Counted from the stretch's first letter, positions 6,601 through 10,665 are shown. The stretch: 11,225 nucleotides of DNA from Baffinella frigidus (GCA_026770585.1 MU646419.1:341526-352750), one strand, 5' to 3'. The notes: a model not told the origin generated them from the sequence alone. Made by a program: numbers and translations.

Positions 6601-7387
6601 CCTGGTCCCAGACCAGGGTCCATCTAAACGAAATCAGGAGAAAGTTGACTTAGGTGAGCTGGTTGACTTAGCTGAAATCTTGTGGGTCGGAGTGAATTTG
6701 GTCTGAGGATTGTTTTAGAGGATTTTTGCGGGATAAGGGCCGTAGCAGCGGGGGACATGTCTACAATAGTTGTAGAGACTATATAAATACATGTACAGCG
6801 GGTTTGGGATGTACCCGAGGAGCGAGAAGGGCTGGCGGAAAGAGGCGGCGCAGTATTTGTTGAGCAGCACCATGGCGATCGATGAGACCGAGAACAGGGG
6901 GAACCACCCGGCCTGCCACACCTGTTTCTCGCGCTGTCTCAGTCCATCTGGGCGAGGCGATTTGGTGAGCACGGGGTCGTTTTCGCTTCAAAGTTGACGG
7001 GTTTGTACCGCAACCACAGCATGTCAACTTGAGAATAGTCGGTCAACCCGAGTGAGGAAAAGCTTGTGTTTAAACGAGCACACACGTTCCGGGTGAATCC
7101 ATGGGGTGAATCCAGTGGCGAAATTGCAAGGTGATGGGAGTGCGAAGCATGTTTTCTAAGTACGAGTTTTCGTGTGGCGCACTGAGCCTTTCGACGCATG
7201 CAAAGAGGCTCGGATGCACCGAGGTTGAATCAAAAACAAGCGCCCGCCTGAAATGCGGCACACAGCCGGCAAGCGGGCTTGCTCCTCCGCGGGGGCCAAC
7301 CTTGCTGCGTTCAGCTGGGGCGTCGATCCCGCCTCCCGACTGGTGGCCACTCTGCCGCTCCTCCTGATCCGCAGTCGCGGACCCCAT
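43..7387 (-). CDS. Nucleotide-sugar transporter-like gene, nine exons, 3' end off window
   Basis: Multi-pass membrane protein of the NST/DMT superfamily, expected to exchange a nucleotide sugar for the nucleoside monophosphate across the Golgi or ER membrane. Substrate cannot be told. Join, in transcript order: 7387-7301, 6933-6815, 6063-5985, 4972-4907, 4095-4015, 3521-3418, 2574-2466, 1778-1697, 167-43. The phases are consistent throughout and give 284 residues with no stop. Family landmarks appear in order: a first membrane helix with the LLNKY motif, LFVG..L.SLK, SVSTTVIFR, then GAFV.A..DLSFDGNGYTW across a splice, TPVGISCVQNVLSIP across a splice, and GVAGCSLS..S...FASAT.ISLAGNFNR. The last helix and stop are missing, so one or more exons lie beyond position 1. 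The mature protein is probably 310-360 residues, typical of the family. Introns contain telomere-like heptamers, hairpin elements and exon fragments. The family call rests on motif recall, not a database search. Confidence 0.8.
176..332. mobile_element. Hairpin element A1 (MITE-like)
   Basis: Long near-perfect inverted repeat of 157 bp. Outer arms carry ATCCGGTCAGGTATTTAATT; inner arms are 221-239 and 270-285 (ACGAAAATTACTACACA). Shares both the TATTTAATTTAAATGCT-like outer motif and the inner core with A2. Non-coding. One end lies 8 bases from the exon 9 acceptor. Confidence 0.8.
420..494 (-). pseudogene. Exon 9 fragment, acceptor plus 5' part
   Basis: CCCAG|GG then AETRIAMLLSGIAGCSLS. A (GT)n tract lies immediately 5' of its acceptor on the transcript strand. 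Confidence 0.86.
499..528. repeat. (GT)n microsatellite
   Basis: About 15 uninterrupted GT dinucleotides directly beside the acceptor of an exon 9 fragment. Confidence 0.95.
583..661 (-). pseudogene. Exon 9 fragment, acceptor plus 5' part
   Basis: CTACAG|GT then TETRVAMPLTGVAGCSLS. Shares its ATCGCCTCAATCGCCTCAACCC break sequence with the 420-494 copy, so these two derive from one another. Confidence 0.86.
711..743 (-). pseudogene. Exon 9 fragment, acceptor plus first 10 codons
   Basis: CCCAG|GT then TEKRLAMLLT, truncated into telomere-like sequence. Confidence 0.78.
785..857 (-). pseudogene. Exon 9 fragment, acceptor plus 5' part
   Basis: CCCCAG|GG then AETRIAMLLTGVAGCSLS, after which it runs into TCAACC-type heptamers. 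Upstream of the intact exon. Confidence 0.85.
859..1115. repeat. Telomere-like heptamer array, mainly TTTTGGG
   Basis: Homogeneous blocks of GGGTTTT and GGGGTTT, then GGGTTCA and GGGTTTA. All variants of TTTAGGG, in intron 8 of the NST gene. Confidence 0.93.
1134..1185 (-). pseudogene. Exon 8 fragment, 3' part plus donor
   Basis: Reads FGLLVGQEHPLQTLETT then ACCACCG|GTAACC. The 5' part is missing; hairpin element A2 abuts the break. Downstream of the intact exon. Confidence 0.83.
1187..1326. mobile_element. Hairpin element A2 (MITE-like)
   Basis: 140-bp inverted repeat. Outer arms TCATCT…GTATTAATTAATTGCTTTTGG; inner core CAACGAAAATTACTACAC with its complement at 1272-1290. Same family as A1. 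Its right end is four bases from hairpin element C2. Confidence 0.78.
1330..1481. mobile_element. Hairpin element C2, truncated
   Basis: Starts GCGGGCTACGAAGGGATT like element C1 and ends with a diverged match to the C1 right half (CTACGGATTATCCATGATGGGCTGTTCACGAAA). The outer CCACACA portion of the left end is missing. Confidence 0.6.
1558..1588 (-). pseudogene. Exon 8 fragment, 3' end plus donor
   Basis: Reads HPLQTLETT then ACCACAG|GTACCCTAACC. Preceded by AAACCCTGG telomere-like sequence. Downstream of the intact exon. Confidence 0.8.
1595..1693. repeat. Telomere-like heptamers, mixed
   Basis: GGGTTTC, GGGTTTT, GGGTTTA and GGGGTTA variants in intron 8, running up to the exon 8 donor. 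Confidence 0.85.
1697..1778 (-). CDS. NST gene exon 8 (seventh helix)
   Basis: 82 bases. Encodes NVLSIPIIVVFGMLVG then HEHPLQTLETT plus one base. After exon 7 it continues GISCVQ-NVLSIP, the expected family sequence. Acceptor GGTGGCAG|AAC; donor ACCACCG|GTACCC. It is the only intact copy among five. Confidence 0.87.
1915..1970 (-). pseudogene. Exon 8 fragment, mutated acceptor plus 5' part
   Basis: Reads NVLSIPSIVVFEMLVGHP then a stop. The acceptor is CAC instead of CAG. Upstream of the intact exon. Confidence 0.85.
2035..2082 (-). pseudogene. Exon 8 fragment, acceptor plus 5' part
   Basis: After AACGCAG it reads NVLSTPIIVVFGMLVG, then passes into telomere-like sequence. Upstream of the intact exon. 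Confidence 0.88.
2319..2393 (-). pseudogene. Exon 7 fragment, 3' part, donor GT changed to CT
   Basis: Reads LVASALYEKHAIVSVDQT then PVGISCVQ, followed by CAG|CTATTC where exon 7 has CAG|GTATTC. Downstream of the intact exon; 5' part missing. Confidence 0.88.
2394..2464. repeat. Short imperfect tandem repeat
   Basis: About three units of TGTGTCTTGGATRATACATG between exon 7 and its downstream fragment; non-coding. Confidence 0.7.
2466..2574 (-). CDS. NST gene exon 7 (sixth helix)
   Basis: 109 bases. Encodes YTWLTVNVGILVASALYE then KHAIVSVDQTPVGISCVQ. Acceptor TTTACCACAG|G and donor GTCCAG|GTATTC are both strong. Joined to exon 6 it restores the family motif DLSFDGNGYTWL..N. Confidence 0.87.
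2753..2822 (-). pseudogene. Exon 7 fragment, acceptor plus 5' part
   Basis: Same TTTACCACAG|G acceptor as exon 7, then YTWLTANVGILVASALYE and KHAIVS, after which the match stops. Upstream of the intact exon. Confidence 0.88.
2836..2920. repeat. Telomere-like heptamers, GGGTTTC type
   Basis: A block dominated by GGGTTTC between an exon 6 fragment and an exon 7 fragment. A second block of the same variant is at 3028-3085. Confidence 0.88.
2937..2993 (-). pseudogene. Exon 6 fragment, 3' part plus donor
   Basis: Reads VVVGAFVYAAHDVSFDTD then GACGG|GTCCGA. The 5' side runs directly into telomere-like heptamers. Confidence 0.85.
3095..3395. repeat. Heptamer array drifting to AGTGTGT
   Basis: Successive 7-mers pass from AGGGTCT through AGTGTCT to AGTGTGT and GGTGTCT, keeping a 7-base period although little telomeric sequence remains. 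Interrupted by the exon 6 fragment at 3161-3238. Confidence 0.85.
3161..3238 (-). pseudogene. Exon 6 fragment, 3' part plus donor
   Basis: Reads ELGCLGAVVVGAFVYASH then DLSFDGN and AACGG|GTCCTG. Its 5' end is lost in telomere-like sequence. Downstream of the intact exon. Confidence 0.88.
3418..3521 (-). CDS. NST gene exon 6 (fifth helix)
   Basis: Encodes VFRKRFNNAELGCLGAVV then VGAFVYAAHDLSFDGN plus two bases. The GAFV.A..DLSFD signature is typical of SLC35-type transporters. A CTAAC branch-point-like motif lies about 25 bases before GGGCAG|GTG. Donor AACGG|GTCGGA; the split codon becomes GGG with exon 7. Confidence 0.85.
3639..3671. repeat. (CT)n microsatellite
   Basis: About 16 CT units in intron 5, a purine tract on the transcript strand. 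A smaller CT-rich tract is at 3801-3820 and a 13-base G run at 3729-3741. Confidence 0.95.
3749..3803 (-). pseudogene. Exon 5 fragment, 3' part plus donor
   Basis: Reads TVIFCALTTCRIATGDFF then TTC|GTACGTGCCC, identical to the intact donor context. Downstream of the intact exon. The 5' side is replaced by (GA)n-rich sequence, and a 13-G tract follows the donor. Confidence 0.85.
3827..3996. mobile_element. Hairpin element C1 (MITE-like, TA-flanked)
   Basis: 170 bp bounded by TA dinucleotides. Terminal inverted repeats of about 26 bp (CCACACAGCGGGCTACGAAG against CCACACACCGGGCTACGCAG on the other strand). TA flanks suggest a Tc1/mariner-type derivative. Lies in intron 5, 18 bases past the exon 5 donor. 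Confidence 0.78.
4015..4095 (-). CDS. NST gene exon 5 (fourth helix)
   Basis: Encodes ALPLVSVSTTVIFRALTT then CLIATGDFF in 81 bases, phase 0/0. It corresponds to the family segment AL..VSV.T..IFR. Acceptor TAAACAG|GCC; donor TTC|GTACGT. It joins exon 4 (…SLK) and exon 6 (VFRKRF…) without a frame break. Confidence 0.82.
4187..4236 (-). pseudogene. Exon 5 fragment, acceptor plus 5' half
   Basis: After GGTAG it reads ALPLVSLSTTVIFR against ALPLVSVSTTVIFR, then diverges to a stop. Upstream copy with the 5' half only. Confidence 0.8.
4245..4440. repeat. Telomere-like heptamers, GGGTTGA type
   Basis: GGGTTGA / GGGCTGA / GGGATGA variants in intron 4, between two exon 5 fragments. Confidence 0.9.
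4454..4476 (-). pseudogene. Exon 5 fragment, acceptor plus first codons
   Basis: GGCAG followed by ALPLVST, matching the exon 5 start ALPLVSVST, then a stop. It lies upstream of the intact exon in intron 4. A 12-bp CCTGCCGGCAGG palindrome overlaps its acceptor. Confidence 0.6.
4489..4610. repeat. Cluster of three short perfect hairpins
   Basis: CACCATTCC/GGAATGGTG (4489-4511), CCTAAT/ATTAGG (4563-4577) and CCGCAGGTAC/GTACCTGCGG (4588-4610), all in intron 4. No known RNA fold recognised. Confidence 0.7.
4687..4722 (-). pseudogene. Exon 4 fragment, 3' part plus donor
   Basis: Reads LVAGTSLK against LFVGALLTSLK, ending CTCAAG|GTTCTC like the exon 4 donor CTCAAG|GTTCTT. It is more diverged than the other fragments, with an internal deletion. 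Confidence 0.5.
4756..4850. repeat. TAACGTGACCAAA dispersed repeat, copy 1
   Basis: ACACGGTGGGCTACGGGGG, GGTAACGTGACCAAATTTGC, AAAGTTAACTGCCCCC. Diverged copies at 5843-5912 (plus) and 6165-6255 (minus). One copy sits in each of introns 4, 3 and 2. Confidence 0.7.
4907..4972 (-). CDS. NST gene exon 4 (third helix)
   Basis: Sixty-six bases encoding EQFRMFLIPSVLFVGALLTS plus LK, matching the family pattern FLP..LLFVG...SLKAL. Acceptor CCTAACCAG|GAG has a branch-point-like CTAAC directly beside it; donor CTCAAG|GTTCTT. Phase 0 on both sides. Confidence 0.8.
4975..5131. repeat. Telomere-like heptamers, TTTAGGG/TTTGGGG
   Basis: Starts immediately beside the exon 4 acceptor. Contains the cleanest TTTAGGG run in the window (about 5080-5110). 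Confidence 0.92.
5155..5308. mobile_element. Hairpin element D
   Basis: Inverted repeats GTTTAGCCCTGGACC (5155-5169) and its exact complement (5294-5308), with a second inner pair TTCTGGTACAAA / TTTGTACCAGGAA. Its right side and flank are repeated in diverged form at 5758-5850 (TTTGTACCACGAATT, CCCTTTTCCAATAACC). Confidence 0.6.
5625..5640 (-). pseudogene. Exon 3 fragment, last bases plus intron start
   Basis: Short match to the last ~15 exon bases (TTCACGCGG) followed by about 22 bases closely matching the start of intron 3 (GCAAGCTCCCCGCTCG against GCACGCTCCCCACTCG). The duplicated unit therefore spanned the exon-intron boundary. Confidence 0.6.
5641..5703. mobile_element. Hairpin element C3, right half only
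   Basis: CGTATGGGTTGTTCACGAAA through CCCGGTGTGTGGGTAG matches the C1 right end. No matching left arm was found. It directly follows an exon 3 fragment on the transcript strand. Confidence 0.6.
5714..5748 (-). pseudogene. Exon 3 fragment, 3' part plus donor
   Basis: Reads FEMKRFAR against FEMKSFTR of exon 3, then CGG|GCAAGC and more matching intron start. It lies in intron 3, downstream of the intact exon, and abuts a C-family hairpin element end. Confidence 0.7.
5985..6063 (-). CDS. NST gene exon 3 (second helix), probable GC donor
   Basis: Encodes FQNTMTILLNLMMVKLGI then FEMKSFTR: a hydrophobic helix followed by the short cytosolic loop expected before exon 4. Acceptor AACCAG|G. No GT lies where the exon must end for phase 0. 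The sequence there is CGG|GCACGC, and two downstream fragments of the same boundary read CGG|GCAAGC, a good GC-type donor. Confidence 0.75.
6068..6160. repeat. Telomere-like heptamers, GGGTTTG type
   Basis: Runs directly up to the exon 3 acceptor at 6064; mostly GGGGTTT. Confidence 0.9.
6165..6255 (-). repeat. TAACGTGACCAAA dispersed repeat, inverted copy
   Basis: Reverse complement reads CACTCGGTGGACTACAAGGG, GGGTAACGTGACCAAAATTGC, GAAAGTCAATTGCCCCC. In intron 2. Confidence 0.7.
6281..6316. repeat. AAAGTTGAC hairpin repeat, copy 1
   Basis: Perfect 9-bp arms AAAGTTGAC (6282-6290) and GTCAACTTT (6308-6316). Related copies at 6991-7030 and 9178-9218. Confidence 0.7.
6316..6814 (-). other. Intron 2 body without recognised element
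   Basis: Non-repetitive except for several AAGTTGACTT-like motifs (6558, 6644, 6661). Short open frames on both strands look random in composition. Confidence 0.6.
6815..6933 (-). CDS. NST gene exon 2 (first membrane helix)
   Basis: Encodes REKQVWQAGWFPLFSVSS followed by IAMVLLNKYCAASF, the typical first transmembrane helix of nucleotide-sugar transporters with the conserved NK pair. Donor CTCGG|GTACAT, phase 2. Three phase-0 acceptors are possible: CAG before 6933, before 6921 or before 6912. I chose the longest. No duplicate fragments of this exon were found. Confidence 0.8.
6991..7030. repeat. AAAGTTGAC hairpin repeat, copy 2
   Basis: AAGTTGAC…GTCAACTT arms. About 55 bases around it match the reverse complement of 9165-9222. 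In intron 1. Confidence 0.72.
7301..7387 (-). CDS. NST gene exon 1 (start codon)
   Basis: Encodes 29 hydrophilic residues starting MGSATADQEE, a plausible cytosolic N-terminus. It is the only ATG in an open stretch that has an in-frame TAA at about 7637, and G at -3 and +4 gives a good initiation context. It ends at AGCAAG|GTTGGC, phase 0. The reading frame stays open on both sides, so the donor and start are inferred from fit to exon 2 rather than forced. Confidence 0.55.
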
Positions 7388-7960
7388 CGCGGTGGTCGCT
7401 CCCAGTAAATGGGCTAGTTGGCGAAGAAAGTGCTCCCCGTGTGTAGAGAAGAAGGACCAGCGGGATCTGTGGCGATGTCCGAAAGAAACTTCGCACCGGA
7501 TCGCGTCAACGGATTTCTCCAGCGTGCGAACGAGAGAGCCGGGGAGGGAAGAAACCACGTCACCGTCAAGCTGTTTGTCAAATGTTGACAAACAGGGAAC
7601 TCCCTCAGGATCAAAAGTCAACTTCCAGACAGGTTAGGGATTTCAACGGCGGCGGGGGCGGGTCAGGTGGGGCTTGCTTCAAGCCGGTCTTGCGCTGTGT
7701 TTCTGTGCTGCGGACGTGAGAGCACGGGCAGAACGGACTCAGCCAGTGACCCAGTCAGTGCGTCCCCGTTTTCGGGGGGGTTCTTCGCGGAAAGAGAGGG
7801 AGGAGGAGGGAGGAGGGCGTTGGTGCAACTTCAGGTCGGGAATCAATGCGAGGCGGCTGTACCTCTTCCCACGTCAGCATGTGCTAGACCCGCGCCAGCG
7901 ACCTGCCAGCCATCCTCCGATCACCCGCCGCCCCGTCCGCTCTGAGGAGGCGGGCCAACC
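7388..7960. promoter_or_regulatory. Intergenic 5' flank of the NST gene
   Basis: No heptamer array and no recognised element here, unlike the introns. Contains the 7571-7595 hairpin and AAGTCAACTT at 7617. Open frames on both strands show no recognisable protein. No TATA box could be assigned. Presumed promoter and 5' UTR only by position. Confidence 0.35.
7571..7595. repeat. Perfect 11-bp hairpin upstream of the NST start
   Basis: CTGTTTGTCAA, loop ATG, TTGACAAACAG. Lies about 185 bases 5' of the proposed start codon; function unknown. Confidence 0.8.
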
Positions 7961-8194
7961 ATGGCGACGGGTCTTCGCATGGCGGCTTCGGCAAGAGGGG
8001 AGGGAAGGGGGTCAGCCTACCCTCAAGGGAAGGGGTCCCCAGGCCCCATGCCCGCTCTCGGTATCGGGGGGCACGGGGGGCTTCTGCACATGCCTTCGCA
8101 GCCGACGCCTTCGCAGCAGAAGCCTCCTCAGAAGAAGCGCCCCTCTCCGATGTCGTCGCCAAGGGAATATCAGGGCCATTTGGCTGCGGTGCGA
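7961..8194 (+). CDS. Possible first exon of a divergent gene
   Basis: ATG in a near-ideal context (CCAACCATGG), open for 89 codons. Starts MATGLRMAASARGEG and contains a proline/lysine-rich stretch PSQPTPSQQKPPQKKRPSP. A donor such as GCTGCG|GTGCGA before the minisatellite is possible; the end given is approximate. It would share a ~570-base divergent promoter with the NST gene. The opposite strand is also open (alanine-rich), so this is tentative. Confidence 0.3.
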
Positions 8195-8204
8195 CACCGT
8201 GCAC

Positions 8205-8396
8205 CATACACTATAAACACTAAACAATAGACCATAAACCATGAACCATGAACCGTGCACCATAAACCGTAAACCATAGACCATAAACCATAAACCGTAA
8301 ACCGTGAAACCATAAACCATAAACCATAAACCATAACCATAAACCATAGAACATAAACCATAAACCATAAACCATAAACCATAAACCGTAAACCCT
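8205..8396. repeat. CCATAAA heptamer minisatellite
   Basis: About 27 copies of a 7-mer (CCATAAA, CCGTAAA, CCATGAA), one base from CCCTAAA. Long open frames here on the minus strand (MVYGLWF repeats) are a consequence of the period-7 repeat. Confidence 0.93.
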
Positions 8397-8410
8397 GAAG
8401 ATCGTATCCT

Positions 8411-8518
8411 CAGAATATTCACATCCTCAACGTTGATGTGCTGGAAGGAATGACAGAGTGGAGGATGTTGAGGGTCCCCTTGACAACACAGACAGAATTT
8501 CAACACGTTCAAATTTTC
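8411..8518 (+). other. Ambiguous open stretch, possible exon
   Basis: After ATCGTATCCTCAG the plus strand reads NIHILNVDVLEGMTEW and on to a stop at about 8518. The minus strand here also has a good acceptor (CATTCCTTCCAG) followed by HINVEDVNILRIRSS and GG|GTTTAC. This is non-repeat sequence between two heptamer arrays. Strand and coding status unresolved. Confidence 0.3.
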
Positions 8519-8546
8519 TGATCCCTCGACCAAGGAAAATATCCAG

Positions 8547-8595
8547 GGTTTAGGGTTTAGGGGTTTCAGGGTTTTAGGGTTTAGGGCTTAGGGGG
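8547..8595. repeat. TTTAGGG-like heptamers
   Basis: GGGTTTAGGGTTTAGGGGTTT and related, about seven units. Confidence 0.88.
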
Positions 8596-8701
8596 TGATC
8601 CACCATGAAATGCACCACACATGCACAGGCTTCTGAGGTACATTTATCGCCCCCATCCTGATACAAAGAGGCATTCCTCGTCGGGTCGGAGATTAGTAGT
8701 C

Positions 8702-8829
8702 TAGCTCTGCCTCAGTGAATCTGGGCTCCTCATTCAATACATTTAGATTCGATTTGTAGAGGAGCGTTTGCACGGAGTCCTGCTCTAAATGTGATGAACG
8801 AGGAGCCCAGATTAACTGGGGCAGAGCTA
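8702..8829. mobile_element. Hairpin element B1 (MITE-like, TA-flanked)
   Basis: 128 bp. TA then GCTCTGCCTCAGTGAATCTG and the complementary right end CAGATTAACTGGGGCAGAGC then TA. Same family as B2. Confidence 0.82.
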
Positions 8830-8857
8830 GGTGGTCAGAGACTGATTTCTGGAGACT

Positions 8858-9122
8858 AGTAAGGGTGGACGACCTAATTTCATCTCGAAAGATAACTGAA
8901 TCAGTTCCCTAATTAGCGTTTTCATTTGATTAGCAAGCCTAATCAAATTTACTATGCCCTAACTAATTTCTCCTATGCAACCTCCTATTGAAAAGGAACT
9001 GATTCAGTTATCTTCCGAGATGAAATTCCGGCGTCAACCTCACGCTACGGTATTGAATACGGTAACACCCTACGGAATTTGGTAATGAGGTTGATACCGG
9101 AATCAAGGCGTCCACCCTTAGT
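8858..9122. repeat. Nested inverted-repeat (cruciform) structure
   Basis: Outer arms AAGGGTGGACG (about 8861-8871) / CGTCCACCCTT (9109-9119). Inside, a 33-bp pair at 8876-8908 and 8995-9027, itself enclosing ATTTGATTAG / CTAATCAAAT (8924-8933, 8939-8948). A separate pair TCAACCTCA / TGAGGTTGA is at 9034-9042 and 9086-9094. Flanked by direct repeats AGACTGATTTC. Confidence 0.85.
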
Positions 9123-9177
9123 CACAGACTGATTTCCGGGGCGGGGGAGTAGGCAAAAGGGAGACGGGACTATTCTC

Positions 9178-9218
9178 AAGTTGACATGCTGGGTGTGTGG
9201 TACCAACTCGTCAACTTT
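9178..9218. repeat. AAAGTTGAC hairpin repeat, copy 3 (inverted)
   Basis: AAGTTGAC (9178-9185) and GTCAACTTT (9210-9218). Reverse complement resembles copy 2 across its whole length, including the flank CTTGAGAATAGTC. Confidence 0.72.
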
Positions 9219-9344
9219 GGACCGGAAAAGAGCCCAGGCTCACCACATTGGCGAGCTCAAATAGACTGAGGCAGAGCTGTGATCGTGTGCGGTCTCGTCG
9301 AACACTACTTGATTCCAGTGTCATTTCGCATGCGCTAGCGACTT

Positions 9345-9379
9345 CTTCGCTCTGTTTCAGACTATTTGCCAGAGCTAGG
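9345..9379. mobile_element. Degenerate end of a B-family element
   Basis: GCTCTGTTTCAG…CCAGAGCTAGGTAATCAAAGACTG matches the B1 right end and its flank (CAGAGCTAGGTGGTCAGAGACTG). A further end-like CTGAGGCAGAGCT lies near 9263-9276. Confidence 0.45.
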
Positions 9380-9408
9380 TAATCAAAGACTGATTTCCGG
9401 GCGAGGGA

Positions 9409-9521
9409 CCCTAAACCCTAAACCCTCAACCCTCAACCCCAAACCCCAAACCCCAAACCCCAAACCCCAAACCCCAACCCCCAAACCCGAAACCCGAAAT
9501 CCTACACCCTAAACCCTGAAC
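9409..9521. repeat. CCCTAAA/CCCCAAA array inserted in a repeat unit
   Basis: 113 bp of telomere-like heptamers in the C-rich orientation. Flanks GATTTCCGGGCGAGGGA and GGGAGTAGGCACAAGGG are contiguous in the copy at 9125-9168, so the array is an insertion. Confidence 0.88.
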
Positions 9522-9523
9522 GG

Positions 9524-10213
9524 GAGTAGGCACAAGGGAGACGGGTGGCGCTACGCGGTGGGTCGTTTTCAGAGCCCTCTCCCCGCCAGGTCACACCCGG
9601 CACTTTACAGAATTTCAGATGCAAGTCATGGTTTTAGTTTTGTGGAATTAGTACCAGAATCGGTTAGACGAACCTAAAATTTGTGCTAGAATCATTTAGA
9701 TGGATCTGAATTTGTACCAGAATCGTTTAGATGGACCTGAATTTGTACCAGAATCGTTTAGATGGACCTGGGGTGGGGGAGAAGGCACAAGGGAGACGGG
9801 TGGCGCTTTGAAGTGGGTCGTTTTCAGAGCCCTCACCCCGCCAGGTCACACCTGGCAATTTCAGATACAAGTCTTGGTTTTAGTTTTGTGGAATTTGTAC
9901 CGGAATCGGTTAGATGGACCTAAAGTTTGTACCAGAATCGTTTAGATGGACCTAGACATGTGACGCTTCGCACCCCGCCAGGTCACAACTGGCAATTTCA
10001 GATACACGTCTTGGTTTTAATTTTGTGGAATCTGTACCGGAATCGGTTAGATGGACCTGGAACCTATACCATAATTGTTTAGATGGACCTAAAATTTGTA
10101 CCAGAGTCGTTTAGATGGACCCGGCGGGGACGTAGGCGCAAGGAAGACGTGTGGCACTTCGCACGCCGTAGGGGTCGACAGAGCCCTCATCCCGCCAGGT
10201 AACAACTGGCAAG
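9524..10213. repeat. Dispersed ~200-bp repeat, four direct copies
   Basis: Units share AGGCACAAGGGAGACGGG, CCCGCCAGGTCACACCTGG, AATTTCAGATACAAGTC and GTTTTAGTTTTGTGGAAT. Copies start near 9524, 9770, 9960 (5' part missing) and 10125; the last is split by element B2. No coding interpretation is convincing. Confidence 0.8.
9651..9769. repeat. 31-bp tandem repeats
   Basis: Four units of GTACCAGAATCGTTTAGATG GACCTGAATTT type at 9651, 9683, 9714 and 9745. Two more units lie at 9898-9955 and three at 10035-10121, each at the end of a ~200-bp unit. Confidence 0.9.
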
Positions 10214-10216
10214 GTT

Positions 10217-10332
10217 TAGCTCTGCCTGAGGAAAACTGGGCCCGCCATAGAAATAATTAGTTACCCTTTTGTACTGGAGGTTCCGTTCTAAATTTGTTTT
10301 ACGGTGAGCCCAGTTTTACTCAGGCAGAGCTA
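10217..10332. mobile_element. Hairpin element B2 (MITE-like, TA-flanked)
   Basis: 116 bp. TAGCTCTGCCTGAGGAAAAC with right end GTTTTACTCAGGCAGAGCTA. It interrupts a copy of the roughly 200-bp repeat. Removing it together with one TA restores a spacing equal to the copy at 9593-9620. Confidence 0.85.
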
Positions 10333-10439
10333 GAATTTCCGATACAAGGCTTGATTTTGTTTTTGTGCCGTTTTTTTGCGCCTGGGTAAAAGCCCGGACG
10401 TGGAAAGGACGAGGAGGTGCGTCTCACCGGGGAAGGCAC

Positions 10440-10505
10440 GCTCATTTAGTACCACGAAACGAAACGTTGCGTTCTGAAATTTCCGCGTGCGACCTGGCGT
10501 GGTCC
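10440..10505 (-). repeat. Inverted copy of the ~200-bp repeat core
   Basis: On the minus strand CACGCCAGGTCGCACGCGG, AAATTTCAGAACGC and TTTCGTTTCGTGG match the plus-strand units. It forms a large palindrome with the copy at 10190-10350. Confidence 0.65.
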
Positions 10506-10509
10506 ACAC

Positions 10510-10665
10510 CACAGTGCTACCCCAAGTGAACTTAACGAGGTCGTTTCCAAAGGCCGATTTGCTTGAAAAGGCCTAGACCGTGCACGGACTGTTCAAGGAG
10601 TTTTCCTGTTCAAGTTTCCCTCTTCAAGGAAAAGGTGTTGATCTTCTTCTTTATTACTCTCGAGC
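10510..10665. other. Unassigned sequence
   Basis: Between the inverted repeat copy and the segmental duplicate. Short C/T-rich stretches (10617-10655), nothing recognised on either strand. Confidence 0.5.

Noticed and set aside
7070-7621. 183-codon minus-strand open frame as one protein
   Set aside because: It opens after a TAA at about 7637 without an ATG until 7387 and shows no family features. Only the 7387-7301 part fits the NST gene as exon 1.
7674-8216. 180-codon plus-strand open frame
   Set aside because: GC-rich region with several overlapping open frames on both strands; arginine/serine-rich composition, no recognisable domain, weaker start context than 7961.
9593-10045. Twenty-base GT…AG stretch (GTCACACCTGGCAATTTCAG) as a mini-intron
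   Set aside because: Found only inside the ~200-bp repeat, its length differs in one copy, and the flanks show no coding signal.
9651-10121. CRISPR-like array of 31-bp repeats
   Set aside because: Units are directly tandem without unique spacers, in a eukaryotic repeat context.
10330-10512. Minus-strand open frame with FQNATFRFVVLNERAFP before GTGAGA
   Set aside because: Its first part is the inverted ~200-bp repeat core, so coding cannot be claimed without transcript evidence.
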